This document shows positions 39,868-46,255 of a stretch of DNA of 64,000 bases, one piece after another; position 1 is the stretch's first letter, and every line of letters starts with the position of its first letter. Both the position numbers and the translations under genes were made by a program. Under the pieces are notes generated by a model. It did not search any database and was not told where the DNA came from. It worked only from the letters and a program-made list of their open reading frames with translations. The DNA is from a virus: IMG/VR virus record IMGVR_UViG_3300032607_000303, positions 16,846 through 80,845 of that record. One strand, given 5' to 3'.

Positions 39868-40665
39868 TTAGTTGTTATTGTAGTACATTTTAACAAGAGC
39901 ACGAGTTAGACCGCTTCTAATTACATCATCAGGGGTGAATCTAACAACACCAATATTACTGTTAATCTCTTCCAAGTCTTCATCAAGCAAATATCGTGGT
40001 TGCTCTTGTTTCATACGGTCAAGCAAGTCGAGAGTTTCCTCAATACCGCTAAGGCCACGCAAGTCGTGCTGTTTCTGATCCCCTGTGAAAATAATCTGAG
40101 CACCTTGACCCATACGTGTCAGCACCATTTCAAATTCATCCTTAGTGAAGTTTTGTGATTCCTCACTAATGCAGATGCAGCCCTCTAGTGACATGCCACG
40201 CATATATTCAGCAGGAAGCATGACAACAATCTCTTTCTCCAAACAATACTTTAGATAACCACTACCCATAAACTTAGCAAGATGCGCGAGAGTTTGTGCA
40301 AAGAAAGGAGTCATCTTTTCAGAGATTGTTCCGGGAAGCAGACCAATGCTTTTACCAACACTGACAGCAGGACGGACAAGATATACTTTCTCAATCTTCT
40401 TAGCCTTCAGTTGTGTAGCAGCATGATAGGCAGCAATCATACTCTTACCAACACCTGCACTTCCTGCTAGAAAGATTACACTGCGACCCTCTTTAAGCAT
40501 AGACAGGGCAAGTTTCTGATTATTATTCTTAGCCTCAAATCTTGGAGTTGTTGCTTGCTGTACCTCTACCTCATGTGCCACCTCTAAAAATTTGGCTTTA
40601 GTCTGAGGACGATCTTCACCGTCTTTACCATTGCGGCGAGTTACATGTGCTTTCTGACGAGTCAT
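39868..40665 (-). CDS. phoH: PhoH-like ATPase
   Basis: P-loop ATPase of the PhoH family, common in phages of aquatic and other bacteria. Walker A GSAGVGKS is at residues 68-75, AYLVRPAVSVGKSIGLLPG-type substrate block follows (KVYLVRPAVSVGKSIG), then the Walker B-like CICISEESQN and TGDQKQHDL sensor region. Family members are linked to RNA metabolism and stress, but their phage role is unclear. The N-terminal 35 residues are basic and probably disordered. Confidence 0.88.
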   Translation of the reverse strand: MTRQKAHVTRRNGKDGEDRPQTKAKFLEVAHEVEVQQATTPRFEAKNNNQKLALSMLKEGRSVIFLAGSAGVGKSMIAAYHAATQLKAKKIEKVYLVRPAVSVGKSIGLLPGTISEKMTPFFAQTLAHLAKFMGSGYLKYCLEKEIVVMLPAEYMRGMSLEGCICISEESQNFTKDEFEMVLTRMGQGAQIIFTGDQKQHDLRGLSGIEETLDLLDRMKQEQPRYLLDEDLEEINSNIGVVRFTPDDVIRSGLTRALVKMYYNNN

Positions 40666-40696
40666 ACTATTCCTCTTTAATTTGCTAATAGTTATA

Positions 40697-40918
40697 TTAA
40701 TTTACAGATTTAGGTCGTCCAGCAAGTTTCTTAACAGGTTGCATAAATACGGAGTCATGAGCCTCGCCACTTTCAGCTTTACACATACCAATCGAGAACA
40801 ATGTGTAGAAAATAGAAAACTCCTCATTCTCGTCAATAACGTATCCGTCCTGTGCAGCCTTTACAACTTCGTGCATGAATTGCATTGGGTTGTTTGATGC
40901 TATTTGTTTCTTATGCAT
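40697..40918 (-). CDS. Hypothetical protein, 73 aa
   Basis: HEVVKAAQDGYVIDENEEFS followed by IFYTLFSIGMCKAES; helical with a basic C-terminal PVKKLAGRPKS. Not recognised. GGAGAGTAAC precedes the ATG. Confidence 0.65.
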   Translation of the reverse strand: MHKKQIASNNPMQFMHEVVKAAQDGYVIDENEEFSIFYTLFSIGMCKAESGEAHDSVFMQPVKKLAGRPKSVN

Positions 40919-40919
40919 G

Positions 40920-41015
40920 TTACTCTCCTTTATAAGTTGATATTAAAGATTCGTGCTCGTCATTAAGTTGTTCTTCCATTTCATAATCCAGTAGCCATTC
41001 TTCTAGGTATTCCAT
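40920..41015 (-). CDS. Acidic microprotein, 31 aa
   Basis: Begins MEYLEEWLLDYEMEEQLNDE. ATGA overlap with the upstream gene and GGAGGG ahead of it support translation. The function is unknown. Confidence 0.5.
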   Translation of the reverse strand: MEYLEEWLLDYEMEEQLNDEHESLISTYKGE

Positions 41016-41239
41016 CAGACTTTCCCTCCTGTAAGCAAAACTAACAACGGATTTAGATATCGTTCTTGCGTCATATGAAGGTCTTCCATAACAGCATTGT
41101 GAGCAACATCAATATTCAATGCATCAACATACACACAACGTAGAATAGGCTTAGGCTTCTTAGCGTCCTTAGAAGGTACACGGTAGTAGACATGACAACC
41201 TGTTGGTTGCTTAGCTTCTGTTGTATATGTAACACCCAT
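41015..41239 (-). CDS. Hypothetical protein, 74 aa
   Basis: The N-terminal half has basic strands (CHVYYRVPSKDAKKPKPILR). TAATG overlap with the small membrane gene upstream. Not recognised. Confidence 0.62.
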   Translation of the reverse strand: MGVTYTTEAKQPTGCHVYYRVPSKDAKKPKPILRCVYVDALNIDVAHNAVMEDLHMTQERYLNPLLVLLTGGKV

Positions 41240-41361
41240 TACCTAATTCTCCTAACACTATACCCTATAACTATGTAAATTGCATCAAACGCATAAACTA
41301 TATTTCTGCCCGTAACTGTGTGGATCATAATTATAGTAAACCATTTAATCCTGTTAATCAT
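41239..41361 (-). CDS. Small membrane protein, 40 aa
   Basis: Begins MINRIKWFTIIMIHTVTGRN, with a second hydrophobic run (IYIVIGYSV) and basic ends. Its TAA overlaps the next ATG by one base, which supports it as real. Confidence 0.5.
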   Translation of the reverse strand: MINRIKWFTIIMIHTVTGRNIVYAFDAIYIVIGYSVRRIR

Positions 41362-41362
41362 G

Positions 41363-41554
41363 TCATGGCCATCCATCTGAGTAGAATGATATCACACGCT
41401 TAAAAGCTTTCAAATCCTTTGCGTGAATTTTAATATCGTGTTGTGTAATATCTGAAAACTGGTATTTATGAAGTGTCTCTAATTCCTGTGTAAGAACGTC
41501 TAGTGTGATGTTCAAACATGTTTCGTTGCAGAGGCTAATTGTACGTGTATTCAT
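41363..41554 (-). CDS. Hypothetical protein, 63 aa
   Basis: Begins MNTRTISLCNETCLNITLDV; alpha/beta. AAGGAGAGATAT precedes the ATG. Not recognised. Confidence 0.62.
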   Translation of the reverse strand: MNTRTISLCNETCLNITLDVLTQELETLHKYQFSDITQHDIKIHAKDLKAFKRVISFYSDGWP

Positions 41555-41580
41555 ATCTCTCCTTGTTGTATATGTTTATA

Positions 41581-41853
41581 TTACTTAATACGTTTCTTGC
41601 TGTCAAGTTTGTTTTGCTTATCTTTCATGGCTGCTAGGAAAGATTGCTGAGGGTTTTGTTGAGCGATTGCTTTCAAATCTACACAAACCAATTCGTCTAA
41701 ACACCACTCAGCATACCATTTTGAACATGATGCACTTACAACACCATTGTCATACACTACTTCAATAATTCCAGCATTGTGAAGATATAATAGTTTTTCC
41801 GTTAGAAACTTCCTTGGGTGACTATTTCCAACTACTAATATTTGTGGCTTCAT
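41581..41853 (-). CDS. Hypothetical protein, 90 aa
   Basis: Strand-first alpha/beta protein (QILVVGNSHPRKFLTEKLLY) with a very basic C-terminus (KDKQNKLDSKKRIK). It is the first gene of the leftward PhoH operon. GGGAGATGGT precedes the ATG. Confidence 0.65.
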   Translation of the reverse strand: MKPQILVVGNSHPRKFLTEKLLYLHNAGIIEVVYDNGVVSASCSKWYAEWCLDELVCVDLKAIAQQNPQQSFLAAMKDKQNKLDSKKRIK

Positions 41854-41877
41854 ACCATCTCCCTTTAACTTGTTTCT

Positions 41878-41905
41878 AGTATGACAGTATAATTCTGTGT
41901 GTCAA
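41878..41905 (-). promoter_or_regulatory. Sigma-70-like promoter for the PhoH operon
   Basis: On the minus strand TTGACA (41900-41905), 16 bases, CATACT (41878-41883), 25 bases before the first gene. Confidence 0.68.
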
Positions 41906-41937
41906 CAATTAATTTTAAATACTTCCAGTCTATATGA

Positions 41938-41996
41938 AAGAAGCCTAACAACACTCTCAAGGCTTTGTAGGCTCATGGAATATTGTTAGGCTTCTT
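41938..41996. repeat. 14-pair inverted repeat in a divergent intergenic region
   Basis: AAGAAGCCTAACAA pairs perfectly with TTGTTAGGCTTCTT around a 31-base loop. The flanking genes are divergent, so it does not terminate either one. It could be a regulator site or insulate the two promoters. Confidence 0.6.
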
Positions 41997-42113
41997 AGTG
42001 TCTATTGTTCAAGACCTGCGTAGTGTAGCACATTTGATGTGGTTGTCAAGGGCTTGCATAATCTGGAAGTATGTGTTACAGTGTCAAACAAGTTACCTAG
42101 TAGGGAACCCTTC

Positions 42114-42173
42114 TATAGACGATTAAGTTTCTCATTTTAGCCAAAAGTGGCATTTTGGGACAAACTTTGTCCC
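42114..42173 (+). promoter_or_regulatory. Regulatory repeat copy A: TATAGA element plus 17-base palindrome
   Basis: TATAGAcGATTaAGTTT (42114 on) is followed, 43 bases after its first base, by the palindrome GGGACAAACTTTGTCCC (42157-42173). The palindrome ends 16 bases before the ATG of the 42190 gene. Copy B has the same order and spacing. Confidence 0.7.
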
Positions 42174-42189
42174 ATTCACAGGAGATAGT

Positions 42190-42309
42190 ATGGTTTTAGA
42201 GTATGAAGACGTAGTAGTATCTAAGTGGTTAGAGTCTCTTGACAAGGAAATTCTACAAGGTTGGGAGGACTACTATATAGATGACAACGCTGAGTGGTAT
42301 TACGATTAG
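42190..42309 (+). CDS. Acidic microprotein, 39 aa
   Basis: Begins MVLEYEDVVVSKWLESLDKE and ends in WYYD. CACAGGAGATAGT gives a proper ribosome site, and the operator palindrome stands right before it. The strong control signals argue that it is a real, regulated product; its function is unknown. Confidence 0.58.
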   Translation: MVLEYEDVVVSKWLESLDKEILQGWEDYYIDDNAEWYYD

Positions 42310-42330
42310 TCACTTAGGAGTAGACCCGTT

Positions 42331-42390
42331 TATAGAGGATTGAGTTTTTAAATATTGCCAGTATGCCCTAAACGGGACAAACTTTGTCCC
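42331..42390 (+). promoter_or_regulatory. Regulatory repeat copy B: TATAGA element plus identical palindrome
   Basis: TATAGAgGATTgAGTTT (42331 on) precedes the same palindrome GGGACAAACTTTGTCCC (42374-42390), again offset by 43 bases. The palindrome ends 15 bases before the ATG of the 42406 gene. Confidence 0.7.
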
Positions 42391-42405
42391 AAACACAAGG
42401 AATAC

Positions 42406-43467
42406 ATGATTACAATAACACAAATCATCAAACAAATGGAAGACTCTGAAGTAGACATATCAGACCTTACACCTATGCAGCTACAATCTTATAGGAACCA
42501 ACTCAAGCGTTTAGAAGGTATGTGCGGAGCTAAGATGGCTGAGACTTCTACGAAAGATCACTCTTACAATGATGAAGATGTATGTAAGTACATTGATACT
42601 ATCTTGGATAGAGGTTTTAACCTTGAGACAACAGCACTAGGCGACTTCCCCAACTTCATAGATGCACAGAGGCTCCGTAGATGGACAACAATGATTGCCG
42701 AAAGAGTTGCAGCCTCTGAGTTTAGTGCAAAGAAGTTCAGGGTTCACAGCCTCCGATTGTTGCGAAGTAATATAGCAGCATCCAAGAATCTGCACGACTT
42801 ACGGCAGGCTGTAAACTTGATGATTAGCCCTCTGGAGTTATGGAGAGATCACCTTACTACCTGTGACAAGTATAGTGAGAAGAACCAGAAGGCTGAGACA
42901 ACAGAGCAAACTAAGTATGTAGATGCAATACTGAAACGACTTGAGAAATCCGAGAGTTTGTGCAAAGAAAGTAAGCGGGTACTAGACGAGATTATGGGGT
43001 ACTACGATGAGGGTATGGGCGACATATCCCTTCTGCGCAATTGTGAGAACGCTAAGAAATCACAAGGGTTGAGTGATGAACAGGCAGCTAGTTTATTTGG
43101 CATCAATCGTAAAGCACTCCAACGACTACGTAAAAACATCGTGCTGGCACCTGTCGAGGATGTCTCTTACAAAGAACCTAGCAAGGCATATTGGGATGAC
43201 ATGGCAGCAGTGCAGAAAAAGACTAAGGAGGCTTTCTACAAGAAGAAAGGGATGGCTACTACATTTGCAGTAGGTCAAGTTTGGTTGTTGCAAGGACACA
43301 ACGTAGGGACACTTATGGAAGTAAATGAGTTGGATAACCCTTCGACAGTTGTGTACAAGGATTCCTTCGGAGTGCTCGTAAAGTGTAACGAAACTGGTGA
43401 AAGTTTGGACGGTATTTCTCCTTCATTGTTGGCTATCTTTCCAAAGAACCTTAACACAAAGTACTGA
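42406..43467 (+). CDS. Hypothetical protein with possible helix-turn-helix, 353 aa
   Basis: ATG at 42406 follows ACAAGGAATAC; the frame is open further back but would run through the operator. Mostly helical. SDEQAASLFGINRKALQRLR (about residue 240) looks like a helix-turn-helix, and the last 80 residues look like a beta-rich domain (FAVGQVWLLQGHNVGTLMEV). Placed between early and late genes and behind a twin operator, it may regulate late transcription or its own operon. The family is not recognised. Confidence 0.7.
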   Translation: MITITQIIKQMEDSEVDISDLTPMQLQSYRNQLKRLEGMCGAKMAETSTKDHSYNDEDVCKYIDTILDRGFNLETTALGDFPNFIDAQRLRRWTTMIAERVAASEFSAKKFRVHSLRLLRSNIAASKNLHDLRQAVNLMISPLELWRDHLTTCDKYSEKNQKAETTEQTKYVDAILKRLEKSESLCKESKRVLDEIMGYYDEGMGDISLLRNCENAKKSQGLSDEQAASLFGINRKALQRLRKNIVLAPVEDVSYKEPSKAYWDDMAAVQKKTKEAFYKKKGMATTFAVGQVWLLQGHNVGTLMEVNELDNPSTVVYKDSFGVLVKCNETGESLDGISPSLLAIFPKNLNTKY

Positions 43468-43493
43468 AATAATCAGATGTATTTTGCTAACGC

Positions 43494-43522
43494 TTGACAA
43501 AAGTGTTAGTTCAGTGTATTAT
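43494..43522 (+). promoter_or_regulatory. Sigma-70-like promoter for terminase and tRNA genes
   Basis: TTGACA (43494-43499), 17 bases, TATTAT (43517-43522), 32 bases before the putative small terminase gene. Confidence 0.78.
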
Positions 43523-43554
43523 GCTCTCAATTAAAGAACAGGTAGGAGAACACT

Positions 43555-43881
43555 TTGGGGGCGCAGCTACTAATTCCAACAGAAATAAGTTTTAATCGTA
43601 GACAAGCACATCCGTTACAAAAGACTAGCAAGGCTCTCAGTAAGGAAGTTGAAGCCATCATTGAGAAGTTACTGAAGCTTTGTAACAGCCAAGATGAAAA
43701 GACATCTGAGCGTGCATGTAGTAAGTTGCTAGACTATCACATTGAGATGATTTCAGCAATTGAGAAAGACGAGATCACAAGAAAGCTACTCAGCATCAAG
43801 CATGGTAATGGTAGCAGAGATTTGGAAGAGTCTGACAGTATGCCTATGATTGATTTCAATAGCATACAGAATATCGAGTAA
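43555..43881 (+). CDS. Putative terminase small subunit, 108 aa
   Basis: TTG start behind GGTAGGAGAACAC. The helical centre (LSKEVEAIIEKLLKLCNSQD, then ERACSKLLDYHIEMISAIEK) resembles the helical N-terminal region of phage small terminases, which recognise the packaging site. It is the first gene of the packaging cluster; tRNAs and two homing genes separate it from the large subunit. The assignment leans on position. Confidence 0.55.
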   Translation: MGAQLLIPTEISFNRRQAHPLQKTSKALSKEVEAIIEKLLKLCNSQDEKTSERACSKLLDYHIEMISAIEKDEITRKLLSIKHGNGSRDLEESDSMPMIDFNSIQNIE

Positions 43882-43994
43882 GAATGTTGTAGTAAAGTCT
43901 CCGAAGGTCGCTACCTGAAGGTTGATAATCGTACCTTACAAATGCGGTGAGGGAAATGTACATATGAGGGTAAAAGTCCTAGCATATTAACAAA

Positions 43995-44071
43995 GCGCCC
44001 TTGGTGAAATTGGTAAACACAGCGGTCTTAGAAGCCGTAAGCTGAAAGTTCGAGTCTTTCAGGGCGCACCA
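43995..44071 (+). tRNA. tRNA-Leu (anticodon UAG)
   Basis: 77 bases. Acceptor GCGCCCT/AGGGCGC, Leu-type D-arm (GGTGAAATTGGTAAACAC), anticodon loop CTTAGAA, T-arm GAAAG-TTCGAGT-CTTTC, encoded ACCA. The variable region is only about five bases (AAGCT), although Leu tRNAs normally have a long arm. It reads CUA. Confidence 0.88.
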
Positions 44072-44097
44072 AACAAGCTGGATAGACAGCTAACACC

Positions 44098-44172
44098 GCC
44101 TTTATAGTTCAGTGATAGAATACGCCCTTTGTACGGGTGAGACGACAGTTTGATTCTAGTCTAGAGGCACCA
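44098..44172 (+). tRNA. tRNA-Thr (anticodon UGU), with a bulged T-stem
   Basis: Acceptor GCCTTTA/TAGAGGC (one G-T), D-stem GTTC/GAAT, anticodon stem CGCCC/GGGTG with loop TTTGTAC, encoded ACCA. The T-stem GACAG pairs with CTAGTC only if the A is bulged. It could be a working but odd tRNA or one starting to decay. Confidence 0.78.
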
Positions 44173-44255
44173 CCAATGTAAGCGAATCGGGTTGCAACCC
44201 TTGGGACACTGTGTTGTCTCTAGCTTACACCTATATTAATCCGCACAGGGATAAA

Positions 44256-45011
44256 ATGAAAATAGCAACAAAAGAAAGCGTAATCGCATCTATACTTAGG
44301 TTTGTAACAGAAAATAGTAGGTACCCAACTAAGACAGATTGTAGGGATACTGACTGGTTATACAGTGCGCAAACAAATCGGCGTGTAGTAGGTTCTGTGC
44401 AAGAGATGAATATACTCTCTGATTTTCTTCTTAGCAACCCACTACCAGATAACCCTAAAAGATTTTGCAAGCAATGTGGCAAGGAAATAGACAATAAAGC
44501 AAGGGTATTTTGTAGTAGGTCGTGCTCTGCGAAGTTCAATAATAATACAGAGAAAAAGATAAAGTCAACTCAGAAGATTGAAGTAATTGATAAAGTCCGT
44601 GTTGTAAAAGAAGTTGTTGACCTCGGAAACTGCGTACATTGCAGTAATAAATTGACAGCTAGGAATACGGTATTTTGTTCTACTGCTTGTGCGTCAGATC
44701 ACAGATTAGCACATAGTATTCAAAATTGGTTAAGCAGTGGTAAAGTCCATAATGGAAACCAAGCTATCCGCAGCTATTTAAAACTCTTAGTGGGGGATAG
44801 CTGCTCTGTTTGTGGTATCTTAGAACATAACGGTAAACCTATAACCTTTGAAGTTGACCACATCAGTGGCGACAGTACGGACGATAGATATGAAAATGTC
44901 TGTCTTATTTGTCCAAATTGCCACTCTCAAACAGACACCTACAAAGGTAGAAACAGAGGTAACGGAAGGCACTCAAGGGCGCAGCGTTATCGTGAAGGAA
45001 AGAGTTATTAA
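44256..45011 (+). CDS. HNH homing endonuclease with two zinc-finger modules, 251 aa
   Basis: Two similar zinc modules come first: FCKQCGKEI...FCSRSCSAKFNN and CVHCSNKL...FCSTACASDHR. An HNH core follows: SCSVCGILEHNG, FEVDHISGDSTDDRYENV and CPNCHSQTDTYKGRNRG. The basic end (NGRHSRAQRYREGKSY) suits DNA binding. ATG at 44256 follows CAGGGATAAA. It sits among tRNAs between the terminase genes, a usual homing niche. Its N-terminus (SVIASILRFVTENSRYPT) may bind DNA. Confidence 0.85.
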   Translation: MKIATKESVIASILRFVTENSRYPTKTDCRDTDWLYSAQTNRRVVGSVQEMNILSDFLLSNPLPDNPKRFCKQCGKEIDNKARVFCSRSCSAKFNNNTEKKIKSTQKIEVIDKVRVVKEVVDLGNCVHCSNKLTARNTVFCSTACASDHRLAHSIQNWLSSGKVHNGNQAIRSYLKLLVGDSCSVCGILEHNGKPITFEVDHISGDSTDDRYENVCLICPNCHSQTDTYKGRNRGNGRHSRAQRYREGKSY

Positions 45012-45310
45012 ATAGAAGTAAAGACCTCTCCCGACTCATTTCCACATGAATATCGGTGAAGTCTCTTTAGAGCCTTTACAGAACCTGCTCCCTAGTGTGA
45101 GTCAGCCTCTCCTCTGCGTCTAAGTTGTAGCAGGTTCTGTAAGTGTTTTAAAGAATTTACATAACTTTGTATGGACTACACGTAAGTGTGTATGTCTGCA
45201 ACGAAGGCTATGTATCTCTATTGTATGAATGTTATACAGTAGCCAAGAGGTGAGGCTCACGACATGGTGAGTAAGTTATCCAGCATGGAAGTGTGGCGTG
45301 GATACAGCTT
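45012..45310 (+). other. Noncoding stretch between HNH gene and tRNA-Ser, with a 13-pair inverted repeat
   Basis: TACAGAACCTGCT (45077-45089) pairs perfectly with AGCAGGTTCTGTA (45129-45141) around 39 bases. I see no coding potential and no tRNA in the rest. It may be a structured RNA, a tRNA-processing element or the scar of an insertion. Confidence 0.5.
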
Positions 45311-45401
45311 GGAAAATTGGCTGAGTGGCTGAAGGCGTCGGTCTTGAAAACCGAAGAACGTTCATAGCGTTTCGTGAGTTCGACTCTCACATTTTCCTCC
45401 A
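45311..45401 (+). tRNA. tRNA-Ser (anticodon UGA)
   Basis: 91 bases with the long Ser variable arm. Acceptor GGAAAAT/ATTTTCC, D-arm GGCTGAGTGGCTGAAGGC, anticodon stem CGGT with loop CTTGAAA, T-arm GTGAG-TTCGACT-CTCAC, 3' TCCA encoded. It reads UCA. Confidence 0.92.
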
Positions 45402-45417
45402 AGATTATTTTGTAATA

Positions 45418-45450
45418 GGCTCGACCATCCGAGAGGATGTGTCGGGCTGT
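45418..45450 (+). terminator. Hairpin after tRNA-Ser
   Basis: AG(G)CTCGAC and ATCC pair with GGAT and GTCGGGCT around a GAGA tetraloop, then GTAGTTTCTTTAG. A possible terminator or 3' processing barrier. Confidence 0.5.
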
Positions 45451-45492
45451 AGTTTCTTTAGTAAGTATTCTTAATAGAGTGCATTGGTTGTG

Positions 45493-45551
45493 TCCCTCCA
45501 AGGCTTCCTGTGCATTCTGTTAAGAAGATTTATTAACTTCCCTTGGAGGGA
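45493..45551 (+). promoter_or_regulatory. Ribosome-site-sequestering hairpin before the endonuclease gene
   Basis: TCCCTCCAAGG (45493-45503) pairs perfectly with CCTTGGAGGGA (45541-45551). The right arm contains the GGAGGG ribosome site of the 45557 gene, six bases before its ATG. A smaller GTTAA/TTAAC stem nests in the loop. Translation from long transcripts should be blocked. Confidence 0.72.
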
Positions 45552-45556
45552 ATTGT

Positions 45557-46255
45557 ATGACAGAAGTAAAGGTAGGAATGAAATTCACCAAGTTAACCGT
45601 AGTTGCTCCAGCAGGTAAGAGTAAATGGTTATGTTCATGTGACTGCGGAAACGAGAAAGTACTCTGTTCATCAATGCTGACATCTAACCATAATAAAAGT
45701 TGTGGTTGCTCTGTAGATAGACATGGTATGCGTTACCATCGCGCTTACAAGAGTTGGCTCCACATGAAACAGCGTTGCACTAATCCAGAAAACCTAGATT
45801 ACCCTAATTACGGTGGTCGTGGTATTACAGTACATGAAGATTTTGCTAAATCGTTTCCAGTATGGCTTGCAGCAATTGGTGAGCGACCAGAAGGCCGTTA
45901 CAGCATCGGACGTATTGACAATAATCTTGGTTATACTTACGGAAATATTCGATGGGAAGATGATGAACAACAATCTCGTAACCATTGCAAATCCGTAACA
46001 AATAAGACTGGGATTGTTGGAGTTGTCTATCGAGAGCGAAACATAAATGGAGGAATTTACTGCATTTGGGTAGCTCAATGGGCCAACGAAACTAATAAAA
46101 AGAAATCAAAAGACTTTAGTTGTAATAAGTATGGTTACGATGTAGCCAAGCAACTTGCTATTGATTATCGAAATAAAATGATGGTAGAGCTAAACATCCG
46201 AGGATTTGATTACGCAGAATCTCACGGTAGTGTAAAGGAGATTTTGAATGGCTAA
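45557..46255 (+). CDS. HNH-like homing endonuclease with AP2 domain next to terL, 232 aa
   Basis: The N-terminal 55 residues hold a zinc-like cluster (WLCSCDCGNEK, KSCGCSVDRHG). The core then matches a common phage endonuclease: SWLHMKQRCTNPENLDYPNY, GGRGITVHEDF, GRYSIGRIDNNLGYTYGNIR. An AP2-like part (KTGIVGVVYRE, CIWVAQW) ends near FDYAESHGS, which resembles the tails of the three HNH-AP2 paralogues. Its end overlaps the terL start by 8 bases, so it travels directly beside the packaging motor gene. Confidence 0.83.
   Translation: MTEVKVGMKFTKLTVVAPAGKSKWLCSCDCGNEKVLCSSMLTSNHNKSCGCSVDRHGMRYHRAYKSWLHMKQRCTNPENLDYPNYGGRGITVHEDFAKSFPVWLAAIGERPEGRYSIGRIDNNLGYTYGNIRWEDDEQQSRNHCKSVTNKTGIVGVVYRERNINGGIYCIWVAQWANETNKKKSKDFSCNKYGYDVAKQLAIDYRNKMMVELNIRGFDYAESHGSVKEILNG

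Larger units (their letters stand above)
41854..42189. other. Divergent regulatory region, 336 bases
   Basis: No gene. It holds the leftward promoter (41878-41905), a 14-pair inverted repeat (41938-41996), a possible rightward promoter (TTGCAT, 17 bases, TACAGT, about 42054-42082) and the first regulatory repeat (42114-42173) of the rightward doublet. Confidence 0.6.

Noticed and set aside
43882-45556. Group I intron around the HNH gene in the tRNA cluster
   Set aside because: No split tRNA or split exon could be reconstructed and no P, Q, R, S core elements were recognised; the HNH gene looks free-standing.
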